A stretch of DNA of 64,000 bases from Clostridium sardiniense (lineage in GTDB: Bacteria > Bacillota > Clostridia > Clostridiales > Clostridiaceae), in assembly GCF_016907995.1 (NCBI RefSeq), contig NZ_JAFBDA010000009.1, positions 1 to 64,000 of the forward strand. The letters are read 5' to 3'. The notes under the pieces are model-generated. The model saw only the letters and a program-made list of their open reading frames with translations, did not search any database and was not told where the DNA came from. How positions within the stretch are numbered: the stretch's first letter is position 1; each line of letters starts with the position of its first letter. The position numbers and the translations under genes are program-made. Below are positions 45,734 to 53,947 of the stretch, piece after piece.

Positions 45734-46192
45734 ATGGATTTTAAAAAATATATATTTAGAGTAAATAAAAGAACTTTATTACTAATTGCAGGAATTGTTT
45801 GGATGTTCGCTGGATTTAGAGTATTAACTTTAGGAGGGGAAGATGTACAAACTAATCATGGTACATGGATTATTAGCTTAATATTTGCAGCTATTATATT
45901 TTATGTATTCTTCAAATTCATATTTAGCAAGATGTTTAGAAAACATACTACTAGAATTATAAATAGTAAATTAGATAAACATTGTATATTTTCATTTTTT
46001 GATGTAAAGAGCTATTTAATAATGGGATTTATGATTTTCTTTGGAATAACAATAAGAACTTTAAAGATATTTAATCCTGTTTATATAGGAACATTCTATA
46101 TGGGATTGGGATTTGCATTATTTATGGCTGGAGTATTTTTCTTAATAAGTTCATTAAAATTTGAAAATACTAAATTAAAATATAGCAATTAA
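45734..46192 (+). CDS. Four-helix membrane protein of unknown function, MarR operon
   Basis: 152 residues with four hydrophobic helices (LLLIAGIVWMFAGFRVL, IISLIFAAIIFYVFFKFI, YLIMGFMIFFGITI and YMGLGFALFMAGVFFLI), consistent with a pair of two-helix repeats. The start is ATG 45734, eight bases after AGGAG; the longer frame to 45641 starts inside the -35 box. Co-transcribed with the MarR gene 19 bases later, so it may confer transport or stress protection controlled by that regulator. Confidence 0.8.
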   Translation: MDFKKYIFRVNKRTLLLIAGIVWMFAGFRVLTLGGEDVQTNHGTWIISLIFAAIIFYVFFKFIFSKMFRKHTTRIINSKLDKHCIFSFFDVKSYLIMGFMIFFGITIRTLKIFNPVYIGTFYMGLGFALFMAGVFFLISSLKFENTKLKYSN

Positions 46193-46211
46193 CTTTAGGA
46201 GGAATACTAAT

Positions 46212-46637
46212 ATGAAATATGATTCTTTTGAGATAGCAATGCTAATAAAAGAGATATATGCAAGTACTATGGGGATAGTTAGTGAGAATTTAAAAGAGAG
46301 TGGTCTTACTAATCAACAAATTATGGTTATGAAATTAATTGCTCATAATGGACAAGTCACTATATCACAATTATGTGATGAGATGTTTTTAGCTAAAGGG
46401 ACAGTATCAGGTATAGTAACAAGATTAGAATCAGCAGGATATGTTAAGAAAGTTAAAACAGAAGAGGATAAGAGAAATACTTACGTAGTCTTTTCAGATA
46501 AAGGAATAGAATTTGCAAAAAATTTCAGAAATCATATAAATAAGAGTTTTGACGAAGTATTTAAGAATTTTACGGAAGAAGAAATTGCAGAAGTAAAAGG
46601 TAACTTAATAAAGTTAAGGAATAAAATTAAGGAATAA
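46212..46637 (+). CDS. MarR-family transcriptional regulator
   Basis: 141 residues. The winged helix is visible as GLTNQQIMVMKLIAHNGQVT, SQLCDEMFLAKGTVSGIVTR, then LESAGYVKKVKTEEDKRNTY with the D-K-R wing and VVFSDKGIEF. AGGAGG precedes the ATG. It follows a membrane-protein gene in one operon with a palindrome at the promoter, so it probably represses this operon. Ligand unknown. Confidence 0.93.
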   Translation: MKYDSFEIAMLIKEIYASTMGIVSENLKESGLTNQQIMVMKLIAHNGQVTISQLCDEMFLAKGTVSGIVTRLESAGYVKKVKTEEDKRNTYVVFSDKGIEFAKNFRNHINKSFDEVFKNFTEEEIAEVKGNLIKLRNKIKE

Positions 46638-46643
46638 AATTAA

Positions 46644-46748
46644 TTGATAAGTACAAGCAAAGAAGAAAAATATAAAAATGATAAAAAGAAGAAAGCAATA
46701 TTCCACAAGTTTAGTGGATCAGTATGGTTTGTATTAGAAGACACATAG
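46644..46748 (+). CDS. Possible 34-residue peptide after the MarR gene
   Basis: A frame from TTG 46644 reads [20 protein letters not shown], then [13 protein letters not shown] and TAG. A weak AAGGAA site precedes it. Composition looks protein-like, but it overlaps the start of a gene remnant in another frame. Low confidence. Confidence 0.25.
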   Translation: MISTSKEEKYKNDKKKKAIFHKFSGSVWFVLEDT

Positions 46749-46984
46749 TAGAAATGAAAAAAGCAGTAGAGATAGATGGTGTTGACCTAACGGGATATAA
46801 TCATTGGAGATGTATTGATTTAATTAGTGTAGGTAGTGGAGAAATGAAAAAACGTTATGGATTTATATAAGTAGATAAAGATAACGAAGGTAATGGAACA
46901 TTAGAAAGATTAGGAAAGAAGAGTTTCTACTGGTACAAAAAAGTAATTGAATCAAATGGAGAAGAATTAGAATATAATCTATAA
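46733..46984 (+). pseudogene. C-terminal remnant of a GH1 6-phospho-beta-glucosidase
   Basis: One frame reads [44 protein letters not shown], stop, VDKDNEGNGTLERLGKKSFY, WYKKVIESNGEELEYNL and stop. This is the C-terminal end typical of BglA/BglH-type enzymes (G-V-D-L-x-G-Y, [17 protein letters not shown]). A TAA at 46868-46870 replaces the usual Tyr. All of the N-terminal three-quarters, including both catalytic Glu regions, is missing. A leftover terminator hairpin follows. Confidence 0.85.
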
Positions 46985-46988
46985 ATAA

Positions 46989-47024
46989 AAAGTCAGTAGA
47001 TATTAAAGTTTCTACTGACTTTAT
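46989..47024 (+). terminator. Terminator behind the GH1 remnant
   Basis: AAAGTCAGTAGA (46989-47000) pairs with TCTACTGACTTT (47011-47022). Confidence 0.7.
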
Positions 47025-47086
47025 GTTTGTTAATATATAAAATGTTTAAAGAATCTATTTATATTTATTGATAAATACCAATTAGA

Positions 47087-47452
47087 TTATCTACCTAATT
47101 TAACTAATGCACAGCCTTGGATTGATTTAATATCATTATCTTTGCAGTACTGTAATATTTGAGCGCTTTCAGCACCAGGTTGAATTAATACATTTTCTAT
47201 TCCAACTTCCTTAGCTTCTTCAATAAATTTTAACCCATCTCTAGGGTTAATACATAAATCTATAGCATCAATTTTATAAGGAACGTCATGTAAAGATTTA
47301 TAAACATTATCGCCACCTTTAGGATAAACTCCAGATACATTATAATCTTTATCCTTGAATTTTCTTAGAATTTTATAAGCATATTTTTCGCTATTTGTTA
47401 TATCCCCAATAACAACCCAATTTTTAAATGAAGTTATATCTTTAGTAGTCAT
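47087..47452 (-). CDS. CoA-binding domain protein (YccU type)
   Basis: 121 residues with a Rossmann-like CoA_binding fold: NWVVIGDITNSEKYAYKILR, YNVSGVYPKGGD, IDAIDLCINPRDGLKFIEE and NVLIQPGAES. Standalone proteins of this type are widespread with no settled function. I chose ATG 47452, close behind AAAGGAGTG, rather than the 47470 start, which overlaps that site. Single gene. Confidence 0.87.
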   Translation of the reverse strand: MTTKDITSFKNWVVIGDITNSEKYAYKILRKFKDKDYNVSGVYPKGGDNVYKSLHDVPYKIDAIDLCINPRDGLKFIEEAKEVGIENVLIQPGAESAQILQYCKDNDIKSIQGCALVKLGR

Positions 47453-47557
47453 ATTAAACACTCCTTTCATATAATAAGTATTTTACAAACAGCTATAAAA
47501 TATTTATTTTATAGCTTAGAGGATTATTTTAGTTATTTTTATAATATAAAAAATTAT

Positions 47558-48157
47558 TTATTTAAATATAGAGTAAGATTTATCTCCTCTAATATATTTC
47601 AATGATCCAACTGTAAAGTCTGAGGCGATTAAATATCCTAATTCTCCATTATCAAATTTTACACTTTCATAACTATAACTAATATCATTTACTCTAATGC
47701 TTTCAGGTGTAGGGAGAAGTTCAAAAGAATCCTCCATAGGTTTATAAGTAGTTTCAATCAATGAATTATCTTCTAGAGTGTATACATACATTTTTTCACT
47801 TGAACTATTATGAAGTTGTATTATAGTACCATCCTTATTTACTAATACTTCACAAAAGTTATCACCTTGAGTAGAGCTACAATTAATAGGTTTTAGATCA
47901 ATACTTTTAATTATCTTTGAAGCTTTTGTATCAAACACGAAAAGTCCAAAATATCCATGAAAAATAATAATATCGTCAGATGCATAATCTAGTGTAGTCA
48001 TATCTGCACCTAAGGTATCGTTTGAAGATATTTTAGGTTCTTTAGGTTCAATTTTTAAATTAGTATTATCAGTGTTCTTCTTATCATTTACAAAGCTACA
48101 ACTAATAATTAGTGATGAAAGAATTAATGTAAATAGTATTAATATAAATTTTTTCAT
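47558..48157 (-). CDS. Lipoprotein of unknown function, 199 residues
   Basis: The signal peptide ends IISC (lipobox, Cys20). A short charged linker is followed by a beta-rich domain with repeated strands (DDIIIFHGYFGLFVFDTKAS, KMYVYTLEDNSL and others) that resembles part of a beta-propeller. Distantly like the lipoprotein at 24455 in style, but no family is recognised. AAGGAG precedes the ATG. Confidence 0.75.
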   Translation of the reverse strand: MKKFILILFTLILSSLIISCSFVNDKKNTDNTNLKIEPKEPKISSNDTLGADMTTLDYASDDIIIFHGYFGLFVFDTKASKIIKSIDLKPINCSSTQGDNFCEVLVNKDGTIIQLHNSSSEKMYVYTLEDNSLIETTYKPMEDSFELLPTPESIRVNDISYSYESVKFDNGELGYLIASDFTVGSLKYIRGDKSYSIFK

Positions 48158-48376
48158 TATTATCTACTCCTTTTTATAATAAACTTTTAATACTAATGAT
48201 AAATGAAATATATTTAAAATATATGTTAATTATACATATTAAGTAATTAATTTCTAAATAAGTAAATGTTAAAAATATATTTTAAATAAGAGTAATATTT
48301 TATATAGAAAAGTCTGTATGGAGATTATATGAATATATAATAAGTTAAATGGAAAACTAATCTATGAGGTGATTAT

Positions 48377-48526
48377 ATGTCAAAGGATAGATTAAAAGGA
48401 AAAGTAAATCCTTATATGATGGGAAACTATACAAAGGGTGCTGTACAAAGCTTTGAAGAAAATATAGTGGAGCAAACAGATTACTTAGAAAAAGTAGATA
48501 AGGATTTAAAGAATAAAGAAAAATAA
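48377..48526 (+). CDS. Small hypothetical protein, 49 residues
   Basis: ATG 48377 behind GAGGTGA reads MSKDRLKGKVNPYMMGNYTK and continues GAVQSFEENIVEQTDYLEKV, ending NKEK. It is soluble and charged with an amphipathic C-terminal helix. A strong terminator follows at once, which supports a real gene. Not recognised. Confidence 0.7.
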   Translation: MSKDRLKGKVNPYMMGNYTKGAVQSFEENIVEQTDYLEKVDKDLKNKEK

Positions 48527-48535
48527 ATCAATAGC

Positions 48536-48580
48536 TAGTAAGTATATTTATATGTTTAAAAAATATACTTACTATTTTTT
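48536..48580 (+). terminator. Terminator of the 49-residue protein gene
   Basis: TAGTAAGTATATTT (48536-48549) pairs with AAATATACTTACTA (48561-48574), then TTTTTT. Confidence 0.85.
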
Positions 48581-48587
48581 ATTAACT

Positions 48588-48628
48588 AAAATAACTATAC
48601 TATAGAAACTTTATAGTATAGTTATTTT
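48588..48628. terminator. Terminator for the convergent small membrane gene
   Basis: A 17-bp perfect stem: AAAATAACTATACTATA (48588-48604) with TATAGTATAGTTATTTT (48612-48628), T-rich on both sides. Confidence 0.75.
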
Positions 48629-48659
48629 AATCTTAAATCTAAGATAAATAATATAATAA

Positions 48660-48848
48660 TTATTTTAACAAGTGGTAATGATTATTTTCATCATCATTTC
48701 CAAGCGGAAAAAAGAATAGAATAATAGGCAATATAGATACAGGTAATAATGCCCAGCTCATACCTGCAAATGATAGTGTAATTAGGATGCAGGTTATAAT
48801 TAATAATACTATAGCAGGGAGTTTTTGTTTTATATTAGTAGTTTTCAT
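48660..48848 (-). CDS. Small two-helix membrane protein, 62 residues
   Basis: Two adjacent hydrophobic helices (AIVLLIITCILITLSFAGM and WALLPVSILPIILFFFPL) followed by an acidic and His-containing tail (GNDDENNHYH). AGAAGG precedes the ATG by about eleven bases. Function unknown; terminator downstream supports expression. Confidence 0.65.
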   Translation of the reverse strand: MKTTNIKQKLPAIVLLIITCILITLSFAGMSWALLPVSILPIILFFFPLGNDDENNHYHLLK

Positions 48849-49015
48849 TATTTTATACCTTCTAATAAATACATCTATTGTTATGTTAATAATATCATTA
48901 ATTACATAAAATTGTATTTGTATAAGAGGTGAAATATTAAAGTTTAATAATTATTAATAAATGAGATTAATGAATTTAAATATATTTTATTAAAAAAAAT
49001 ATTGAGGTGATTACT

Positions 49016-49759
49016 ATGTTTTGTAATATAAGGTTAGGAGTATTTATAGTTATTATAAGTTTAACATCGGTATTATCAGGATTAAGTTATTCTCATTTAT
49101 ATAGTTATAATATACAAGATCTAAGTAGTAATTATAAAAAAGATAATAAATTATTAGCTAAGATACAAGAAACCCATATTGAACTATATTCTTTAGCTTC
49201 AGAAAAAGATGTAGAAAAGAATGGAGAGTATAGGAAAATAATGCTTAAGGTAAAGGATAAAAAGAAGGAATTTTCTTGGCATGTTGATATTGGAGAATCC
49301 TTTAAGCCGATATTAATATTAAGTGATATAAATAGTGATGGAGTAGATGAATTAATTATAATAATAACTACAGGACATGGAACAGGAGTATATACACAAG
49401 AAGTACATGTTGTTAAAGTGAATAGCTTAGATGAAATAAAGGTTATAAATCCACTTAAAGTAATATCTAAAAATGTTAAAACAAAAATGACTAAAGAAGA
49501 TAATAATATTGATATTAAAGTTGATATAAATGGAAAGCTATTTAAGAAATCAATAAAGGAATCGGAATCAGAGTTATGGTTTGATGATGTTGTTTTTGGG
49601 AATGTTATAAATTATGATGTGGTAAACAATAAATTAATTGCTATAATAGCTGCAGGTGCATCACCAACATTACGGTTTGGAGAAGTTGTAATAAGTTATA
49701 TGTTTAAGGATGGAGTATTACAGCCAAGTAATATATTTTTTAGAGAGTATAAAGAATAA
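49016..49759 (+). CDS. Exported protein of unknown function with FG-GAP-like motif
   Basis: 247 residues. An N-terminal signal or anchor helix (about 6-27) precedes a beta-rich extracellular domain. The segment ILILSDINSDGVDELIIIIT resembles a calcium-binding FG-GAP/VCBS-type loop (D-x-N-x-D-G). I chose ATG 49016, just behind GAGGTGA, over GTG 49007. No family is recognised with confidence. Convergent with the next gene; both share a terminator. Confidence 0.75.
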   Translation: MFCNIRLGVFIVIISLTSVLSGLSYSHLYSYNIQDLSSNYKKDNKLLAKIQETHIELYSLASEKDVEKNGEYRKIMLKVKDKKKEFSWHVDIGESFKPILILSDINSDGVDELIIIITTGHGTGVYTQEVHVVKVNSLDEIKVINPLKVISKNVKTKMTKEDNNIDIKVDINGKLFKKSIKESESELWFDDVVFGNVINYDVVNNKLIAIIAAGASPTLRFGEVVISYMFKDGVLQPSNIFFREYKE

Positions 49760-49788
49760 AGAGTACAATTTATTTGTACTCTTTTATT
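49758..49788. terminator. Bidirectional terminator overlapping two stop codons
   Basis: AAAGAGTACAA (49758-49768) pairs with TTGTACTCTTT (49774-49784). It overlaps the stop of the plus-strand gene and the last codons of the minus-strand gene. Confidence 0.8.
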
Positions 49789-50114
49789 ATATCCTCTGTG
49801 AATTTGTAGATTAATTTATCATAATCTTTCTCATCATATTTATCTTCTAAATTTTTTTTATTTTCTTCAAAATAGGTAGCCTTATCTATTATTAATTTAT
49901 CAAATTCTATATCAGTTAGAGAATTTAAATTAATATCTTTTGATATTTCAGTAAAAGCATTTTTCATAGATTCTTCATGCTTAGAAATTTGATCATTAAC
50001 CATAGATTTTAGTGCTTCCTCCCAATTGTCAAATCCACCAATATTAGTAGGTCTATTGTCTTGCTTCTTATCTTCTTTTTCATCTTCAGTTTTGAAGAAG
50101 TTCATAAATGCCAT
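49770..50114 (-). CDS. Hypothetical soluble helical protein, 114 residues
   Basis: Starts MAFMNFFKTEDEKEDKKQDN, has GGFDNWEEALKSMVNDQISK, then acidic/lysine-rich helices to the end (KFTEDIIKEYK). No signal or membrane helix, likely coiled or helical bundle. Not recognised. AGGAGAG precedes the ATG. Confidence 0.7.
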   Translation of the reverse strand: MAFMNFFKTEDEKEDKKQDNRPTNIGGFDNWEEALKSMVNDQISKHEESMKNAFTEISKDINLNSLTDIEFDKLIIDKATYFEENKKNLEDKYDEKDYDKLIYKFTEDIIKEYK

Positions 50115-50221
50115 ATCTATCTCTCCTAAGTTAAATAGTTTAATTAATGATATTATACTCCTTTAAATAGTTATTTCAACTTACTATAGAAAGAAATAAT
50201 GTAAAAAATAGGTTAAAAAAT

Positions 50222-50305
50222 ATGTCTTCATTAGTAAAGAATAATTTACATAATTATTTAAATGAAAAAGGATTAATTAAAGAAGTATCATCATATATTT
50301 TATAG
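50222..50305 (+). CDS. Possible 27-residue peptide before a small membrane gene
   Basis: ATG 50222 reads MSSLVKNNLHNYLNEKGLIK, then EVSSYIL and TAG. It ends 12 bases before the next gene in the same direction and could be translationally coupled to it. The ribosome-binding site is weak. May be chance. Confidence 0.3.
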   Translation: MSSLVKNNLHNYLNEKGLIKEVSSYIL

Positions 50306-50317
50306 AGGGGTGATTTT

Positions 50318-50545
50318 ATGAATAAATTAGATATTGCTACGTCTATGAATATAATAAATTTAAAGTTTTTAATTATGATAGTATTTATATGTGGTTTATT
50401 TGCTTTTATAAATGGAATACTTAAATCATTAAATTTATACTCTAAGGCAAATTTAATTAATAAATGTAGCAATTTTATATTTGCTTTTGGATGTACATTT
50501 ATATCTATTAAATTACTAATTTCATTGATTACAATCTTTAAATAG
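50318..50545 (+). CDS. Small two-helix membrane protein, 75 residues
   Basis: Two hydrophobic helices (FLIMIVFICGLFAFINGIL and FIFAFGCTFISIKLLISLI) with short soluble ends. AGAGGGGTG lies before the ATG, strong for such a small gene. Function unknown. A bidirectional terminator follows. Confidence 0.7.
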   Translation: MNKLDIATSMNIINLKFLIMIVFICGLFAFINGILKSLNLYSKANLINKCSNFIFAFGCTFISIKLLISLITIFK

Positions 50546-50581
50546 AAAAGAATTTTAGTATATTTAAGGATTTAACATATT

Positions 50582-50612
50582 AAAAAGGTTGTCAATATGA
50601 CAACCTTTTTAA
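50582..50612. terminator. Bidirectional terminator
   Basis: AAAAAGGTTGTCA (50582-50594) pairs with TGACAACCTTTTT (50598-50610) between two convergent small membrane genes. Confidence 0.9.
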
Positions 50613-50623
50613 TAATTTATATA

Positions 50624-50830
50624 TTATTTAATTATGTTACTAGCTTTGTGTATAAGATCTAAAAACTCAAAATGAAGCTCAAATAAATTATAAAATGCAA
50701 ATAACAAGCCAAAGATTGATAAGAATATACAAGACATCTTGCCAAGGATATCCTTACCCATATATTTCATTATAAAATACATGGTTCCAAGAATAAATAG
50801 CATGAAAATATAACACTGAATCACAGACAA
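50624..50830 (-). CDS. Small two-helix membrane protein, 68 residues
   Basis: Two hydrophobic stretches (YIFMLFILGTMYFIMKY and MSCIFLSIFGLLFAFYNLF) and a short C-terminal helix. The only good start is TTG 50830, eight bases after GGGAGG. Function unknown; it converges on the 75-residue membrane-protein gene. Confidence 0.65.
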   Translation of the reverse strand: MSVIQCYIFMLFILGTMYFIMKYMGKDILGKMSCIFLSIFGLLFAFYNLFELHFEFLDLIHKASNIIK

Positions 50831-51099
50831 AACACAACCTCCCTATTTTAAAATAGAATTATAAAATTATAATAAGTAGATTCTGATAAGTTTTTTATTA
50901 CTTAAATAAAGAATTAATATAAGTATATTTTACATTTGAAAAAATTATGTAATAAATTTTCTGATAAATATTTTGAAAATTAGGTATATAAATAAATTTT
51001 ATTTATATATTTTATTTATATTTTAATTAAAATTACTGATTGACTTATAAATTTCTCCAATATATTATGATATAGTCATAATTAAGGGAGGGGTAGCTT

Positions 51100-51516
51100 T
51101 TGGAATATACAATTAAAGAAGTGGCAAATAAAACAAATTTATCAACATATACAATAAGATACTATGAGAAGGAAGGGCTCCTACCAACCGTAAGTAGAGA
51201 TAAAGCTGGAAACAGAGTTTTTTCAGATGATGATTTAGAGTGGATTTCTATAGTTTGTTGTCTTAAAAATACTGGTATGCCAATTAAGGATATAAAGACT
51301 TATATGGATCTTAAAAAAGAAGGGGACTCAACTTTAGAAGTTAGAAGAACTATAGTTACAGATCACAAAAAAGCAGTAGAAAATAAGATATCTCAACTTA
51401 TGAAAGAACTTAAAAAAGTAAATGAAAAAGTTAAGTATTACGATACAGCTTGCGAAGATGGAACAGAAGCTTTCGTAAAAAATAAGTGCAAAATTCAAAA
51501 GATAAGAATGAAATAA
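51100..51516 (+). CDS. MerR-family transcriptional regulator
   Basis: 138 residues. The N-terminal helix-turn-helix is YTIKEVANKTNLSTYTIRYY followed by EKEGLLPTVSRDKAGNRVF, and a long coiled coil (about 80-120) forms the dimer. No heavy-metal cysteine pattern; closest to the YfmP/AdhR type often linked to oxidoreductases. Starts with TTG 51100, eight bases after AGGGAGGGG; the spacer is compact. A terminator follows. The regulated gene is not evident nearby. Confidence 0.9.
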   Translation: MEYTIKEVANKTNLSTYTIRYYEKEGLLPTVSRDKAGNRVFSDDDLEWISIVCCLKNTGMPIKDIKTYMDLKKEGDSTLEVRRTIVTDHKKAVENKISQLMKELKKVNEKVKYYDTACEDGTEAFVKNKCKIQKIRMK

Positions 51517-51527
51517 TATTAAATAAA

Positions 51528-51563
51528 AAACTCCTCTCAAAATTTATAAAAGGGAGGAGTTTA
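51528..51563 (+). terminator. Terminator of the MerR-type gene
   Basis: AAACTCCTCTC (51528-51538) pairs with GGGAGGAGTTT (51552-51562), one G-U pair. Confidence 0.75.
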
Positions 51564-51632
51564 ATCTATCTATTACCAATGTTAATTCATTAATGGAAAA
51601 AGAATGAATTAAGGGCTTGATTTTAGTGAATT

Positions 51633-51989
51633 TTATTTATCATTAATATTATTTGATTCTTTAAAAACTTTATATCCCCAATCTTCAAGAGCATGAAGTA
51701 CAGGGCATAAAGATTTACCAAGATCAGTTAATGTGTATTCAACTCTAGGAGGAATCTCATTATATTGTTTTCTTGAAACTAAATTATGCTCACCAAGTTC
51801 AGTTAAAGAACGAGATAGCATAATACTAGAAATACCATCTAAATTTCTTTGTAATTCATTAAATCTTATAGTGCCAAGTTTAGAAATTTCCCACATAATC
51901 TGTAATTTCCATTTTCCATTTAATATATTTAAAGCATATTTTATTGCAAACTCTCTTTCAGAATAATTTTTTATATTACAATCAGACAT
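51633..51989 (-). CDS. HxlR-family transcriptional regulator
   Basis: 118 residues. Matches the HxlR winged helix: AIKYALNILNGKWKLQIMWE, ISKLGTIRFNELQRNLDGIS, SIMLSRSLTELGEHNLVSR and NEIPPRVEYTLTDLGKSL. A single cysteine near the N-terminus (Cys4) could be redox-active, as in some relatives, though this is inference. GGAGG precedes the ATG. Divergent from the ferredoxin-nitroreductase gene with a 213-bp shared promoter region, so it probably controls that gene. Confidence 0.92.
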   Translation of the reverse strand: MSDCNIKNYSEREFAIKYALNILNGKWKLQIMWEISKLGTIRFNELQRNLDGISSIMLSRSLTELGEHNLVSRKQYNEIPPRVEYTLTDLGKSLCPVLHALEDWGYKVFKESNNINDK

Positions 51990-52202
51990 AAGTAAACCTC
52001 CATTACTAACTTTTTTGTTACCTACTTAATAAACTTTCAGTACTTGTTTTACATTAATTGAGTTACTATAATAGCTTATAGAAAAAAGTAATCATTGTAA
52101 AGCTAGCTTATATAAATATTATTTTAATAGTAAATCATTTATAAACTTAGGATTAAAAATTGGAATTAAGATTATAAAAGATAAGAGGAGTGTATCAGAG
52201 TT

Positions 52203-53024
52203 ATGATGAAAGTTGATAAGGAAAAGTGTATAGGTTGTGGATTATGTGCAAAGGATTGTTTTGTTAATGACATTCAAATAGTAGATAAAAAAGCTGAAAT
52301 AAATAATGTTACATGTATTAAATGTGGACACTGTATAGCAGTTTGTCCAAAGAATGCAGTATCTACAGATGAATATAATATGGATGACGTAAAAGAATAT
52401 GATAAAGAAACGTTTAATATAGAACCAGAAAATCTTCTTAATTTTATTAAATTTAGAAGAACTATAAGAAACTTTAAAGATAAAAAGGTAGAAGATGAAA
52501 AATTACTTAAAATTATAGAAGCGGGAAGATTCACTCAAACAGGAAGTAACAGCCAAAATGTTTCATATATAGTAGTAAAAGACAACATAGAGGAATTAAG
52601 AGAATTAGTGCTAGAGAGTCTTAAAAACCTAGGTGAATATATTCTAAATAGCAAAGACGAACAAAATAAACAATATAAGAGATATGCACAAATGTGGCTA
52701 CAAATGTATAATAGTCATAAAGAAAACCCTGATGGGGAAGATAAATTGTTCTTTAAAGCACCAGCTATTATAGTTGTTGTCTCAGATTCACCAGTAAATG
52801 CCGCACTTGCTTCTTCAAATATGGAGCTTATGACAGATGCATTAGGACTTGGAACATTCTTTAGTGGTTTTTTTGTAAGAGCTTCAAATGATAATAAAAA
52901 GATTAGAGAATTCTTAGGATTGCAAGAAGGTAAACAAATAGTTACTTGTATGGTAATTGGATATCCAAATGTAACATATAAGAGAACCGTACCTAGAAAA
53001 GATGCAGTTATATCATGGAAGTAA
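52203..53024 (+). CDS. Ferredoxin-nitroreductase fusion protein
   Basis: 273 residues. The N-terminal part (1-60) binds two 4Fe-4S clusters (CIGCGLCAKDC and CIKCGHCIAVCPKNA). The C-terminal part (about 75-273) is an FMN nitroreductase domain beginning LNFIKFRRTIRNFKDKKV with TQTGSNSQNVSY and a late GLGTFFSGFF. Proteins of this layout reduce nitro compounds or quinones with electrons from ferredoxin. AAGAGGAGTG precedes the ATG. Divergent from an HxlR regulator, the likely controller. Confidence 0.92.
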   Translation: MMKVDKEKCIGCGLCAKDCFVNDIQIVDKKAEINNVTCIKCGHCIAVCPKNAVSTDEYNMDDVKEYDKETFNIEPENLLNFIKFRRTIRNFKDKKVEDEKLLKIIEAGRFTQTGSNSQNVSYIVVKDNIEELRELVLESLKNLGEYILNSKDEQNKQYKRYAQMWLQMYNSHKENPDGEDKLFFKAPAIIVVVSDSPVNAALASSNMELMTDALGLGTFFSGFFVRASNDNKKIREFLGLQEGKQIVTCMVIGYPNVTYKRTVPRKDAVISWK

Positions 53025-53134
53025 AATTGAAATTTTTAAAATTAATAGCGTTGATCAGTACTTATATTTAAATTAAAATATAAAATCACAAGTTATAGAA
53101 CTCTACATTACACGTATAAGTTCTGGTAATAAAA

Positions 53135-53169
53135 ATAATGCTGTAACATTAAAATGTTACAGCATTATT
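53135..53169. terminator. Bidirectional terminator
   Basis: ATAATGCTGTAACATT (53135-53150) pairs perfectly with AATGTTACAGCATTAT (53153-53168), between convergent nitroreductase and mscL genes. Confidence 0.85.
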
Positions 53170-53170
53170 T

Positions 53171-53692
53171 TTATTCTTTATGTACAATACCCTCTAACTT
53201 AGAGTCAGTATCTTCTAGTTTAGAATCAACATTTTCTAGCTTATTATTATAGTTTTCTAGTATAGAAGTACAATTAGGGCATCTAGTTGCTTTTATATCA
53301 ATTTCAGTAAAGCAATATGGACAATCTTTAGTAGTAACTACTACCTCTTTCTTTTTCATAGTTAAATCTTTAAATTTATTAATTTGTCTTATAACTATAA
53401 AAATGGAGAAGGCTATAATTAAAAAGTTTATGACATTATTTAAAAATAAACCATAGTTAATAGTGGCTACTCCTGCAGCTTGAGCTTCTTTAAGTGAATT
53501 AAAGTGCTGTCCACTTAAATTTATATATAGATTAGAAAAATCCACTTTACCTACTAAGTTACCTATGATTGGCATTATAACATCATTAACAAGTGAAGTA
53601 ACTATTTTACCAAAAGCACCACCAATAACAACACCAATTGCTAAATCTACTACATTACCTTTCATAGCAAACTTTTTAAATTCATTCCACAT
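53171..53692 (-). CDS. mscL: Large-conductance mechanosensitive channel MscL with zinc-ribbon tail
   Basis: 173 residues, against roughly 120-150 usual. The N-terminal 120 are ordinary Msc[41 protein letters not shown], a periplasmic loop, then [20 protein letters not shown]. After the normal charged end comes [18 protein letters not shown], a four-cysteine zinc ribbon, then heptad-like repeats ([19 protein letters not shown]). The tail faces the cytosol. GAAAGGAA precedes the ATG. The channel function is secure; the role of the tail is unknown. Confidence 0.93.
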   Translation of the reverse strand: MWNEFKKFAMKGNVVDLAIGVVIGGAFGKIVTSLVNDVIMPIIGNLVGKVDFSNLYINLSGQHFNSLKEAQAAGVATINYGLFLNNVINFLIIAFSIFIVIRQINKFKDLTMKKKEVVVTTKDCPYCFTEIDIKATRCPNCTSILENYNNKLENVDSKLEDTDSKLEGIVHKE

Positions 53693-53947
53693 ATTAAAAT
53701 TCCTTTCTTTTAAAATTATTTTAAAGTATAATAATCATCTGATTTTATCTAATTTGCAATTAATATTAAATAAAATTAAAAATTATACAAAAATAAATGC
53801 TTAGAGGTATTATAACATTAAAATTCTTGTTATGCATAAAATAATTTTTTTAAATTTATATAAAACTTTAAAAACTAAGCTTAAATATAAGAAAGATATG
53901 ATACCATTATAATAAATAAAAAATTGCTTATAGAGGGTGTGAGACAG

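Noticed and set aside
50254..50472. Minus-strand frame opposite the 75-residue membrane protein
   Set aside because: The plus-strand frame has a strong ribosome-binding site and terminator; the minus-strand one has neither.
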